A stretch of 64,000 nucleotides of DNA from Hyphomicrobiales bacterium (GCA_003135415.1 PLBP01000032.1:31609-95608); one strand, 5' to 3'. Positions 34,515 to 42,600 are shown, counted from the stretch's first letter. The notes: a model not told the origin generated them from the letters alone. Numbers and translations: made by a program.

Positions 34515-34874
34515 TTAATCGATCACATCGGCAATTTTATTGTCCTTGGGATCGACGATGAAGATTTGCTCGCCTCTCACAAAAAAGACGTGTGATTTGA
34601 TCTGCGGCACCTTGCTAATGACATCCGAAGGGAACGGCCGCAGTTCGATTCCCTGCGGAGAAGCGTCTCCGGGCGATAGGGATGCGCTTCCTGCTTCTTT
34701 CTTGATGGTCGGATCTTTGAGGAGAAATTCTTTGATAACGTGTCCCTGCTCACTCGTGATTTGGATCGAGCGGCTCGGCGGTCGCGATGGCTGTTCTGAG
34801 GGTACTTGGCCCGGTGCCTTTTGGACGAGCAACACCAGCGCAAATATTCCGAATATCAAGAAAGTGTTTTTCAT
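34515..34874 (-). CDS. Exported DUF1236-like protein
   Basis: A 119-aa protein. ATG at 34874 with GGAGG upstream starts a signal peptide (residues ~1-22, ending APGQ). The C-terminal SDVISKVPQIKSHVFFV and IFIVDPKDNKIADVID follow the pattern of DUF1236 domains (a short beta-hairpin repeat found in rhizobial secreted proteins). Function unknown. Confidence 0.65.
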   Translation of the reverse strand: MKNTFLIFGIFALVLLVQKAPGQVPSEQPSRPPSRSIQITSEQGHVIKEFLLKDPTIKKEAGSASLSPGDASPQGIELRPFPSDVISKVPQIKSHVFFVRGEQIFIVDPKDNKIADVID

Positions 34875-35034
34875 GACCAAATCCTCCAAGCCAATTCAGG
34901 CTTTGCTATCGGCGCATCGCATTCCAACTTTAATTGAAAGCGTATGCGCATATTGAAGGCGTAGGCGCACCATCATCCGCCGTAGCAAAAAGTTGGAAAG
35001 TATGGAGTTACTCAGCTAGTAGCGATCTATCCCT

Positions 35035-35364
35035 CTACCCGCCTTTCGAATCCGGCCGCCGATCCTCGAGCGCTCTCTGCTGACGGAACCGGTCGATCGC
35101 TGCCTTCGCTAGTCGCCGGACATTGCTTTCTCCCGTACGGGCGACGGCCATAACGTGTAGGGCAATTGATGTGCGGGAATGTTCATCTACAGCAGGATCG
35201 GCATCGCCACTGCGACGAACGAATCTCCACGCTCGTTGAAACGCTCTGTTCAATCTTTGCACTGCTTCCGGTCCAAATGCGCTATCCCTGCGTGCGAGCA
35301 TGAACGCTCCTTCTTGCATTGACTGATTAGCGGGGTCGACGACCAAATCTCTGATCCGATTCAT
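35035..35364 (-). CDS. Hypothetical soluble protein
   Basis: A 109-aa Arg/Ala-rich, predicted helical protein (e.g. AVQRLNRAFQRAWRFVRRSG and VRRLAKAAIDRFRQQRALED). No domain is recognised. It resembles uncharacterised proteins of rhizobial accessory regions in composition only. Confidence 0.5.
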   Translation of the reverse strand: MNRIRDLVVDPANQSMQEGAFMLARRDSAFGPEAVQRLNRAFQRAWRFVRRSGDADPAVDEHSRTSIALHVMAVARTGESNVRRLAKAAIDRFRQQRALEDRRPDSKGG

Positions 35365-35451
35365 CCACAGAAAAGCACTTTCACGGCTTGAAGCCGCGAA
35401 CGCGAGAACAGTGGCTTATTGGTTCAGTCGTGAAGCCGCCAAGTAAGCCAA

Positions 35452-35583
35452 TTACGCCAAGATCATTACCAATAGTGTGAATGTCATTGCAGCGGTGGCG
35501 CCAGCAACGGCAAGCGCAGCACGGCTTGAACCCTGACGGTGACTTACAGGTAAGGCTTCAAATCGGGTGATCTCTATGGCCAT
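35452..35583 (-). CDS. Small membrane protein under an EcfG-type promoter
   Basis: A 43-aa ORF starting at 35583, with GGAGG 7 bp upstream. Polar N-terminus (AIEITRFEALPVSHRQGSSR) and one C-terminal membrane helix (AALAVAGATAAMTFTLLVM). The longer frame upstream is ignored because the Shine-Dalgarno sequence and promoter fit this start. Function unknown. Confidence 0.55.
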   Translation of the reverse strand: MAIEITRFEALPVSHRQGSSRAALAVAGATAAMTFTLLVMILA

Positions 35584-35617
35584 GAGCGATCCTCCAAGGA
35601 GTAGTCGCTTCATCAGT

Positions 35618-35642
35618 AACGCGATGCAGCCCGTTCGGTTCC
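35618..35642 (-). promoter_or_regulatory. EcfG-type promoter (GGAAC-N16-CGTT)
   Basis: GGAAC at 35642-35638 and CGTT at 35621-35618 on the minus strand with a 16-bp spacer, 35 bp upstream of the small membrane protein start. Exact consensus match. Confidence 0.55.
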
Positions 35643-35926
35643 CCGGAGAGGTAGGAGTCAGCCCCACCGCCCTTTTGCGCAAGGCAGGGCAGATTAACCC
35701 AAACTCCAGGTTCATGCGATTGCTGAAGAATGATGGGCGGCTCGCCTGAACGGCACATTAGAAGCAGCACAATACGGTTTTACCGCATTTCTAAGTGCAA
35801 AATTGAGTACTCTGGGCGATCCCAATTTACTCAATTGCGCGGTATTAGGTAGCAAGTCACCAGGCAGGTACAGATCCAGCGGTTGCTTGTGAACGGCGAC
35901 AACAACGCATCTGTAATCACAGCAAC

Positions 35927-36178
35927 TCACAATTTGAATAAATCTTTTTCGCTTTGGCTGCCCGTCGTCGCAAACTCGCAGATTAGCGCGTCTTTCTTTG
36001 ACCACCAGTGATCTTGTCCGCAAGCTTGGCATCGTGTCTTTGCAAGAGCCTCTGGGATGGCCGGATATGTTTCCGGATCGACATCGATTCCAGTTGAAAT
36101 CCAACGCCCCGTCTCGGGACATTTAATCATGATCGTCTTCAATGATCGCCTCTGGGTTGCCTGTTGGTTGTCGTCCAC
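35927..36178 (-). CDS. Small Cys-containing (zinc-ribbon-like) protein
   Basis: An 83-aa protein with one Cys near the N-terminus (IKCPETGRWISTGID) and a CxxC pair (TRCQACGQDHWWSKKDAL), a pattern seen in small rhizobial zinc-ribbon-like proteins. GTG at 36178 is the longest start (GGGAG just upstream); ATG at 36130, directly before IKCPETG, is a good alternative. Confidence 0.6.
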   Translation of the reverse strand: MDDNQQATQRRSLKTIMIKCPETGRWISTGIDVDPETYPAIPEALAKTRCQACGQDHWWSKKDALICEFATTGSQSEKDLFKL

Positions 36179-36187
36179 ACTCCCGTG

Positions 36188-36415
36188 TTACCAATAATAA
36201 GTTTGCTTGAAATGCCGGCTAATCAATTTTCCGATTTCGCGACGCACCGACGGATCGCCAAGTCTGTCGTCTAGTCGCGTTTCTGGCTGAAGATGGAAGG
36301 TATCGAGCAGCACGCGAGGGGACCGCTTGTCGGCGGCGACCTCGCGCAGCGCACTCGGTTCCTCTTGCAACTCCGCCGGTTTTGCATTCTTGCGAGGCTC
36401 GCCGTGCTTCAGCAT
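36188..36415 (-). CDS. Small hypothetical protein
   Basis: A 75-aa hydrophilic protein, 9 bp upstream of and co-directional with the Cys-containing gene. The C-terminal segment RLGDPSVRREIGKLISRHFK looks like a short helix. No family recognised. Confidence 0.4.
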   Translation of the reverse strand: MLKHGEPRKNAKPAELQEEPSALREVAADKRSPRVLLDTFHLQPETRLDDRLGDPSVRREIGKLISRHFKQTYYW

Positions 36416-36487
36416 GATTCGTAGCTCATTGCCCGCATAAACTAAGTCTTAAGTAGACTGATAGTTCCGGTGCGATGTCGGAGATCG

Positions 36488-36543
36488 AATGTGTCGGGAA
36501 TACCAGCGAGCCTGCTTTCGCGAGCTTGAAAGTGCGTCGTCTG
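36488..36543 (-). repeat. Shrunken duplicate of the PilZ gene
   Basis: The sequence CGAATGTGTCGGGAATACCA at ~36486 and AGTGCGTCGTC at ~36531 match, in order and orientation, two separated parts of the PilZ gene 36576-36818 (its 3' part near 36661 and its 5' part near 36780). It looks like a copy with its middle deleted. Confidence 0.45.
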
Positions 36544-36575
36544 CTTCCTGCGTAAGAGCGGACCTCAAATTCCGC

Positions 36576-36818
36576 TTACACAAACTGGACACCTATTCTC
36601 CGCGCCTGCCTCCAAGTCACTCGGCATTTGCGCGTTAAATTATCGACCGGAATAGAAAGCTCGAACGTGTCGGGAATACCAACGGGGCTGCCTATCTCTA
36701 AACTCGCGCCTTTGTAGGTCAGATTGCGGATCGTACAATCGATAACCGACTTGCCGTCGATCATGATCTTGGCAGCCTTCAATGTGCGTCGTCGGGTCTC
36801 TTTCCGGCGCTCGTCCAT
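36576..36818 (-). CDS. PilZ-domain-like protein (island 1 copy)
   Basis: An 80-aa protein made of a single PilZ-like beta barrel: RRKETRRRTLKAAKI (the RxxxR region), NLTYKGASLEIGSPV (in place of the D/NxSxxG motif, with Thr for Ser) and a C-terminal CRVTWRQARRIGVQFV. PilZ domains bind cyclic di-GMP, but the altered motif makes binding uncertain. A very similar paralogue lies in island 2 (49565-49807). GGAGC-N16-CGTT is present at 36856-36832. Confidence 0.75.
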   Translation of the reverse strand: MDERRKETRRRTLKAAKIMIDGKSVIDCTIRNLTYKGASLEIGSPVGIPDTFELSIPVDNLTRKCRVTWRQARRIGVQFV

Positions 36819-36948
36819 CCGTCAATCCCCAAACGCACAGTCTTTCGCTCGGCTCCATTATAAGCTATTGTAAAATTGACGAAAAGCTTTCGCTTGGGAA
36901 ATGATAGCTTCGAGTCGACAACAAGAAACCAACAAGGGGGTGCGAAAC

Positions 36949-37266
36949 ATGTCCATGTCTGCTGAAACTCTTCTCGTAATTTTGTTGATAGGCGCGATCG
37001 CTGGATGGCTCGCCGGACAAATTGCCCGAGGGACGGGCTATGGCCTCTTGATGGATATCGTTATCGGTATCGTCGGCGCGTTCATAGCCAGCTGGCTATT
37101 CCCGCAGCTTGGCATTCGTCTTGGAGACGGAATCGTAGCTGCGATCATCGCCGCTACAATTGGTGCCCTGATACTATTGCTGATCCTCAAACTCCTTCAT
37201 GACGGAGGCAGATGGCGAGGAGGTCGTGGTAGACGTCGGCATCGGGGTAGACGTCGGCGTCGGTAG
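36949..37266 (+). CDS. GlsB/YeaQ/YmgE family stress membrane protein with Arg-rich tail
   Basis: A 105-aa protein. Residues 1-85 are the transglycosylase-associated (GlsB/YeaQ) family with three membrane helices: IGAIAGWLAGQIARGTGYGL, IVIGIVGAFIASWLF and IIAATIGALILLLIL. The usual protein ends there; this one has an added ~20-residue basic tail (GGRGRRRHRGRRRRR) encoded by a short tandem repeat of GGTAGACGTCGGC. ATG at 36949 is preferred because it begins the family domain. Confidence 0.8.
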   Translation: MSMSAETLLVILLIGAIAGWLAGQIARGTGYGLLMDIVIGIVGAFIASWLFPQLGIRLGDGIVAAIIAATIGALILLLILKLLHDGGRWRGGRGRRRHRGRRRRR

Positions 37267-37410
37267 CCGACTGACTCCGAACGAGTTTGGGCCTCTTTTG
37301 GAAGGGTAGGCGCAGCACGGTCGAACTGGCGCTTAGGTCGAAGGGTCGGTCTGTCAGCACGATATTGCACGAACGCACGACGCGCAGATCGCGGGGGTGC
37401 TCAATCGGAA

Positions 37411-37600
37411 TGTCTGCTTCTGGCACTTAGCGGACGCGCCACTCGCGTCGAGCAATGTCCCGCTTTCGGGGGTAAATCGGACATCACAACTTGCGGGCGT
37501 CACGTCTGCTTCTGACCCTAAACGGACATTCGCAGTGTAGCCACTCAACAAAAGCACCGGACAATGCCGGGGCTTGGAATTTCATCTGTTCGAGATCGGA
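37411..37600. repeat. Dispersed island repeat, copy B
   Basis: Contains TGGCACTTAGCGGAC, GACCCTAAACGGACATTCG and a downstream hairpin (ACCGGACAATGCCGGGGC) followed by GGAATTTCATCTGTTCGA. The whole stretch parallels copy E at 47955-48100, including the hairpin. It occupies the gap between GlsB and the phasin-like gene. Confidence 0.7.
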
Positions 37601-37690
37601 TCAGTATTTTTGGTGCGAACGTCTGAAGCCCAGGTTGAGAACCCGGGCTTCAAATACACATATCAATTAGAATTTGGCGGTTAGGCGACC

Positions 37691-38020
37691 TTATTGAACG
37701 CTTTTGCGAGACCCGCTCGTATGGGGTTCTCCACTCGCCGCGGCCACTTTTTGGCCAAGCGTAGTCAGTTCCTTGGTTTGCGCGGTCAGAGTCTCGATCT
37801 GCTTGCGGGCATGCGCTGTCGAAAGCTCCATCATTTCCGACGGAGACTTCACGGTCATGATCTGCTGCGCGTAATCGAAAGCGGTGTCGGCATTCGTGCG
37901 GGCAATCTCAAGCACCTTGAGACTGTACTCTCGCATGCCATCGACGGTCGTCGCGTAGGTATTCTCGAATAGTTTGGTAGCCTGCTTCGCGGTGCCAATA
38001 TGATCGGTCATAATACTCAT
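37691..38020 (-). CDS. Phasin family protein
   Basis: A 109-aa helical protein of the phasin type: ENTYATTVDGMREYSLKVLE, ARTNADTAFDYAQQIM and ELSTAHARKQIETLTAQTKE. Phasins coat polyhydroxyalkanoate granules, but short rhizobial phasin-like proteins often have unknown roles. GGAATGAG precedes the start. Confidence 0.8.
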   Translation of the reverse strand: MSIMTDHIGTAKQATKLFENTYATTVDGMREYSLKVLEIARTNADTAFDYAQQIMTVKSPSEMMELSTAHARKQIETLTAQTKELTTLGQKVAAASGEPHTSGSRKSVQ

Positions 38021-38110
38021 TCCTAAAACGGCGGCTGGTCATTTTGAATCTCCGACTCGCCACCCCCAGTCTTCGATCCGCGTCCGATTTTTCTTGCTCG
38101 TACACTGCAG

Positions 38111-38195
38111 ATACATACGTTCAGTATAGTGAATCACAAGGTGCCGTCCCGCTTTCGTGATCGTGCGCATCTAGGCTGACGCTACCTGAACCCTT
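38111..38195. repeat. Imperfect repeat of the left-edge sequence with degraded tRNA-Glu scar
   Basis: 38111-38183 aligns with 30692-30763 (shared core ACAAGGTGC, CCCGCT, TGATCGT), and directly after it GGCTGACGCTACCT then GAACCCTTT reads like the tRNA-Glu fragment with about 10 bp lost. The surrounding gap 38021-38368 contains nothing else recognised. Confidence 0.45.
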
Positions 38196-38368
38196 TGGCA
38201 CTCACACTCAGATACGCAAAACGTCTCGACAGCGATTGATCAATCCCGGCAATGCCATAGCAAGTCGGGTGCCGAGCATCACCAAATGGAAATCTTCCAG
38301 CCCTATTGCGAACACTCGCTCCTGCGTTGGTGTCGTTTGCTTGGGCCGCTCAAACTTGGAAGAATATT

Positions 38369-38560
38369 ATGAAAAATATTGCTCCACGACATATCAACGA
38401 AGTTGAATCAGATAGGCGGGGCATCAAGGACGGCTGGTATTCGATAAACTCCACCGGCAAACTTGGTAACGGCCCGTTTTTGAAACGTGAGGATTGCTTG
38501 GCGGACATCAAGCGGCTGCAAGCAACAATTGACGCGTATCACCATCGGACGGTGAACTAA
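38369..38560 (+). CDS. Small hypothetical protein
   Basis: A 63-aa hydrophilic protein with DGWYSINSTGKLGNGPFLKR followed by EDCLADIKRLQATIDAY. This pattern (a short 'G-x-FxxxEDC' domain) is common in uncharacterised rhizobial proteins. ATG at 38369 is preferred; an upstream start at 38306 has no support. Confidence 0.5.
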   Translation: MKNIAPRHINEVESDRRGIKDGWYSINSTGKLGNGPFLKREDCLADIKRLQATIDAYHHRTVN

Positions 38561-38562
38561 TC

Positions 38563-38680
38563 ATCGCTTGTCGCATCGAACGGACCTGCCGATCGGGCGC
38601 GCTGATGTCCGCTCCTGGGGATTAAACGGACGTAAAGTGGACATGCCGCTACTTCCACTTATGACCCATCTCGGACATAT
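38563..38680. repeat. Dispersed island repeat, copy C (degenerate)
   Basis: Contains GATGTCCGCTCCTGGGGATT then AAACGGACGT, an imperfect form of the GTCCGCTT/AAGCGGAC palindrome, and ATGACCCATCTCGGACAT. Lies in the 285-bp gap before the Cache protein. Confidence 0.5.
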
Positions 38681-38845
38681 GCGCTGAGAATGCGGCACAC
38701 CCCATCCTAGGGAATGCGCACCAGCCGTTTGCAAGATATAAAATTGCGCGTGCGAAAAATCTCATCGAAACTGGGCTAGAGTCACCATATCCGTCCGGTT
38801 CAAGCTAAAATGACTGCGAAGTTCATCCAGAGAGAGGCGAAAATC

Positions 38846-39370
38846 ATGATCCTAAAACACGTCGTTATTGGCATCTTCGCGACCGCATTGATTATTGCAA
38901 CGTCGATATTGCTGCCAAGCATCGCAAGCGCTCAGACAGATCCAAAAATTACAAAGGCCATGGAGTTGCTGAAATCGAAGGCGCAGGGTTTAGGCACGCC
39001 TAAGGTCGAGGGCACGGATGTCGTTGCCGGCAAGACCGTTCCGGCATTGTTTTTCGGCGCGACTAAAATGAATAACAATTTTGTCCTGGTTGACGACACC
39101 GTGAAGGAGGTCGGCGGGACGGCTACGTTCTTTGTCAAAAGCGGTGACGAGTATGTCCGTGTGGCGACCAATGTGAAAAAGGACGACGGCTCGCGCGCCG
39201 TCGGAACTATTCTCGATCCCGCCGGCAAAGCGATCGTGGCCATCAAAAAAAATGAAGCCTTCTACGGAGAGGTGACTATTCTCGACAAGCCGTATGTCGC
39301 AGGTTACGAGCCAATCCGCGACGCTGCAAAGAACGTTATCGGAGTCTTCTATGTCGGCTATTTGAAGTAG
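38846..39370 (+). CDS. Secreted stand-alone Cache domain protein
   Basis: A 174-aa protein: signal peptide (residues 1-31, ending IASAQ) and one Cache_3/Cache_2-like sensor domain: VVAGKTVPALFFGATKMNNN, GGTATFFVKSGDEYVRVATN, AVGTILDPAGKAIVAIKK and YEPIRDAAKNVIGVFYVGY. Such domains normally form the sensing part of receptors and kinases; here there is no membrane anchor or output domain, so it may be a free periplasmic ligand-binding protein. ATG at 38846 is preceded by GAGAGG. Confidence 0.8.
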   Translation: MILKHVVIGIFATALIIATSILLPSIASAQTDPKITKAMELLKSKAQGLGTPKVEGTDVVAGKTVPALFFGATKMNNNFVLVDDTVKEVGGTATFFVKSGDEYVRVATNVKKDDGSRAVGTILDPAGKAIVAIKKNEAFYGEVTILDKPYVAGYEPIRDAAKNVIGVFYVGYLK

Positions 39371-39470
39371 AAGCCCGTCGCCAAGCGAAGTGGCCTCGTT
39401 GGGCGCATGAAATCGGCGCTCGCACGCGCCGATGAAGTGATCGAATAAGGATGATATTTGCTTCGGTGCA

Positions 39471-39550
39471 TGAGTCTGGTTATGGCACTTAGCGGCCATG
39501 CCAATTCATTCTTCGGATGTCCGCTTTGGGTGGTGGTCTAAAGCGGACGC
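39471..39550. repeat. Dispersed island repeat, copy D
   Basis: TGGCACTTAGCGGCCATGCC, ATGTCCGCTTTGGGTGG and TAAAGCGGACGCC, matching the family order. Lies in the gene-free junction region 39371-39874. Confidence 0.65.
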
Positions 39551-39676
39551 CGGTGAGCCGCGGCGAACATGTGCGTGCGCGACTTTCTCGGAGCCCGTTT
39601 CGCCGATTCATAATAGACAAAAAGTAGACACGGACCGTCCGCCGACGACCGGAAATCCCTAAGCCCTTGATCGGAT

Positions 39677-39720
39677 TGGCGCTCCCTAGGGGACTCGAAC
39701 CCCTGTTTTCGCCGTGAGAG
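39677..39720 (-). repeat. Orphan tRNA-Glu 3' end (attachment-site scar, middle)
   Basis: 44 bp nearly identical to the 3' part of the tRNA-Glu at 55151-55226 (differences at two compensating T-stem positions). It lies 155 bp before the integrase gene, the usual att-integrase arrangement. Confidence 0.85.
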
Positions 39721-39874
39721 AGAGAAAAATAACACAACCGCGCACCCGTGTGGACTCACATGGATATTGAAAACACTTGCACTTTTCCATTACGATTCCC
39801 ACGTGACCAACGGTGTTTCGCTACGTCTATTCCGTATTTTTTCCGTACACCGTTAGAGGAAATTGAGCGCTCGA

Positions 39875-41173
39875 GTGGCCCGCAGCAAACGAGATGCGAA
39901 AATCGACAGCCGCACAGCCCGCGCGCTTCTCTCCGCGCGAACGGAACCGTATTGGACTGTAATTTCGAGAGGATGCGCCATCGGCTATCGCCGCGGCAAC
40001 CAGCGCGGCAACTGGATCGTTCGCTTTCGAGACGAGGCGGGCCGCCAGCACTATTCGTCAATCGGTGGGGCCGACGACCTTCGTGATCCTGACGGAGTCA
40101 CCGCGTTATCCTTCGACCAAGCGCAGGAGAAAGCGAGGGAATTCTTCGCGCGGAAAGCACGAGAGATGCTGGGAGGGGCCGCGCCGATCGCTGATCGATA
40201 TACAGTAGCTGATGCGATCCAAGATTATCTGAGGACCTACGTTCTCAGAGGAGGGAAAGCTATTGGCCGAATGAAGAGTGCCGCCCGCACCCACATCTTG
40301 CCGAACTTAGGTCGGATCGTGATCGCTAAGCTTTCCCGTGATAGAGTCAAACTGTGGCTCGAAAGCATTGCTGCCACGCGCGCTCGGGTTCGAATTGCAA
40401 AAAGCAAGACGATTAGATTCAAAACCGAAACTGGAACACAGGACGAAAAGCGCCGCCGTCGCGCGACTGCCAATCGTGTACTGACGATCTTAAAAGCTGC
40501 GCTTAACCACGCCCGCCATGCCGGGAAGGTCGTCGGTGACGAGGCTTGGGCGTCGGTAAAGGCTTTTCGGAGCGTTGACGCCTCACGCTTTCGTTATCTG
40601 TCGGATGACGAAACACGAATACTAGCGAATAACTGCGACCCGAATTTTCGCGTTCTCGTGATTGCTGCGATCATGACAGGTTGTCGTTACGGAGAACTTG
40701 TCGCGCTCACGGTCGACGACTTCAACCCCGATATGGGTAGCGTTCACATCAAGATCAGTAAGAATGGAAAGCCACGGCACGTAGTACTCAGCGAGGAAGG
40801 GCAACGCTTCTTCGCGCGACAGTGCGTTGCCAAGAACAGGGGCACGCTGTTGTTCACCATGTCCGGCGGCGGCGCATGGAAGGCGTCTAATCAACAGCGC
40901 CGACTTGCTGTCGCCTGCCTTGCTGCCGGTGTATTTCCGATTACGTTTCACGGACTTCGCCACACGTATGCTTCGCGTCTGGCAATGAAGGGCGTGCCGC
41001 TGCAAGTCATCGCCGCTTAGTTAGGTCACTCGGATACCCGCATGGTTGAAAAGCATTACGGCCACTTAGCACCAAGTTACATCGCCGCTGCCGTTCGAGC
41101 CGCCTTTTCGCCGCTCGGCATCGCGCAAGATGATAACGTCACGCCGATCGCTCGCCCGAACCAAGCTGCATGA
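39875..41173 (+). pseudogene. int: Tyrosine recombinase/integrase interrupted by an amber codon before the catalytic tyrosine
   Basis: The frame encodes a ~430-aa phage-type integrase: Arm/core region (e.g. ADRYTVADAIQDYLRTY), catalytic Arg in MTGCRYGELVALTVDD, Lys in ISKNGKPRHVVL, and HGLRHTYASRLAMKGV. TAG at 41018-41020 follows LQVIAA, where relatives have a Gln codon; the frame then continues with LGHSDTRMVEKHYGHLAPSY, holding the catalytic Tyr, to TGA at 41173. One base change (CAG to TAG) explains it. GTG at 39875 fits the family start; TTG at 39863 is the alternative. Confidence 0.9.
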
Positions 41174-41198
41174 TGTCCAAACTGGCGACCAGAAAATA

Positions 41199-41244
41199 TC
41201 TTTTAATCAGTAGGTCGATGGTTCGATCCCATCCGGGCTCGCCA
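41199..41244 (+). repeat. Orphan tRNA-Lys(UUU)-like 3' fragment
   Basis: CTTTTAATCAG (anticodon loop with TTT) then a T arm GATGG-TTCGATC-CCATC and a 3' acceptor strand CGGGCTC-G-CCA. The 5' half of the tRNA is absent. It lies 26 bp after the integrase frame, so it looks like an attachment core from another tRNA gene. Confidence 0.7.
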
Positions 41245-41324
41245 ATGTTTACAAGCACTTAGTAAGGATTGTGGACAGGCACGCGGCGTAAAAAAGCTGC
41301 CGGGGTAAACGGTGGGGTAACATT

Positions 41325-41912
41325 ATGCCAATCGACTTTGCGCTCGTTGAGAGGATCGTCGAACCAGTAATTGGCGGCTTGCTGCTTGCGTTGCTTTTGC
41401 GCGTGATCGAACGGCGGCCACGGGTCGTCGTTTTTTATGGCCACATCGGAACTTTCCAACTGCAACCCTCAGCGCACGGGCCGGGGGGCATCGTGAATAC
41501 GCACTCGGTGGTGATCAAGAATGCGGGGAAGCTTCCGGCCTACAACGTCCGCGTTCCACACTCAATTCCATTGGCGGCCTCGAACATAAATGTATCAGTA
41601 TTTCCACAGACCGCTTTTTCGCAGCAACTTCTCCCGACTGGCGGTGACGAGATGCTTTTCCCGACGCTTGTGCCGGGACAAGAGGCCACAATTTCATATT
41701 TGTATTATCCGCCGTTCACTTGGAATCAAATAAACCAAGCCATTCGTTCTGACGAAGGGATGGCCCGCGTGTTGAATGTACTTCCGACTCCGCAACTTCT
41801 CCCTTGGCAGTCGAGAGGTCTGTGGGTGCTAATCATCATTGGAGCCATGACGAGCATTTATTTGCTCATTGAACTCATTCGCTGGCTGGCTTCGTCGGCC
41901 AAATTTTTCTAA
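41325..41912 (+). CDS. Hypothetical membrane protein with two spans
   Basis: A 195-aa protein. An N-terminal helix (VIGGLLLALLLRVIE), a central extracytoplasmic or cytosolic beta-rich domain of ~120 residues (HSVVIKNAGKLPAYNVRVPH resembles an immunoglobulin-like fold) and a C-terminal helix (WVLIIIGAMTSIYLLIELI). No family recognised. It is the first gene after the integrase. Confidence 0.6.
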   Translation: MPIDFALVERIVEPVIGGLLLALLLRVIERRPRVVVFYGHIGTFQLQPSAHGPGGIVNTHSVVIKNAGKLPAYNVRVPHSIPLAASNINVSVFPQTAFSQQLLPTGGDEMLFPTLVPGQEATISYLYYPPFTWNQINQAIRSDEGMARVLNVLPTPQLLPWQSRGLWVLIIIGAMTSIYLLIELIRWLASSAKFF

Positions 41913-41991
41913 TTAGTTTCTTTCTATTTTCGCTTGTCGGCCATCATCTCTTCGATATAAGCGACCGCGAGCCTTGCGAAGCTTGGGAATC

Positions 41992-42324
41992 TCACTTTGA
42001 ACGAACCAAGTAGGGTTTTGACACCGGTCCGCAGCTATTGTCGGGCCTTAGGCATTCTGGCAACCACGCGCGCCAATACGACACATAACATTCTGCTCCG
42101 ATGTTGGGATACGATACTGTACATAGATGCGAATTTGAAAAAATGTAACCTTGCTCGTCCATGCATTTCTCGGTCTGAATTGGATTAGTCTGCGCTTTGA
42201 TGTAGCAAGCGGCGAACGTACGGCTTCTGTCGTCATCGCATCCACACAATGCGATGCATGTCAGCATGAGCGCTGAATACCTATGCACTAAGACTCCAAC
42301 TCCCACTGGCCGCAGCGAGATCAC
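41992..42324 (-). CDS. Hypothetical Cys-rich lipoprotein-like protein
   Basis: A 110-aa protein with GTG start. An N-terminal hydrophobic stretch ends in LTCIALCGCDDD, close to a lipobox (L-C-G-C), so it may be a lipoprotein. The remaining part has six further cysteines (AACYIKAQ, EKCMDE, HLCTVS, AECYVSY, PECLRP, NSCGPV) and may be disulfide-bonded. Function unknown. Confidence 0.45.
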   Translation of the reverse strand: MISLRPVGVGVLVHRYSALMLTCIALCGCDDDRSRTFAACYIKAQTNPIQTEKCMDEQGYIFSNSHLCTVSYPNIGAECYVSYWRAWLPECLRPDNSCGPVSKPYLVRSK

Positions 42325-42387
42325 CGTAAATGCCCAAAAAATATTCTTTGCACGATTGATCGCCCCTCGCTTCGATTTGGTTCGGCT

Positions 42388-42600
42388 TTAGTGGTTCCGA
42401 GTGGTCGATTTCACTGCTTCGCTTAGTCCCGTCAGTTTGAGCGGTTCGCTTAGCAGTTGAATAGCTTTAGATGCCACGTCCGCGATCTTCTTGTTGCACG
42501 TCGAACAGACTTTTTTACCCGGAAGCACTTCCTCTGCGCATTCGCCCGCAGTGTGTCCGTGATTTCCCTCGATGCACTCACACTTGGGTCGGTCATTCAT
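42388..42600 (-). CDS. Small Cys/His-rich protein coupled to the upstream membrane protein
   Basis: A 70-aa protein with NDRPKCECIEGNHGHTAGEC and VCSTCNKKIAD, a likely zinc-binding pattern (CxC, HxH, C, CxxC). Its ATG overlaps the stop of the 42597-43325 gene (ATGA), so translation is coupled. Unknown function. Confidence 0.55.
   Translation of the reverse strand: MNDRPKCECIEGNHGHTAGECAEEVLPGKKVCSTCNKKIADVASKAIQLLSEPLKLTGLSEAVKSTTRNH

Larger units (their letters stand above)
30758..39720. mobile_element. Genomic island 1 (tRNA-Glu fragment to tRNA-Glu fragment)
   Basis: Bounded by directly repeated tRNA-Glu 3' fragments at 30758-30803 and 39677-39720. The content is more A+T-rich than the core and made of small stress-type proteins, a kinase/regulator operon, repeats and remnants. 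No integrase gene is inside, so it has probably decayed or was moved by the neighbour's enzyme. A third, damaged fragment at ~38174 suggests it is itself composite. Confidence 0.6.

Noticed and set aside
37187..37426. 79-aa minus-strand ORF
   Set aside because: It is largely the reverse of the poly-Arg tail repeat and runs into repeat copy B; no independent support.
41199..41244. Functional tRNA-Lys gene
   Set aside because: Only the 3' half is present; the acceptor 5' strand, D arm and 5' anticodon stem are missing, so it is a fragment.
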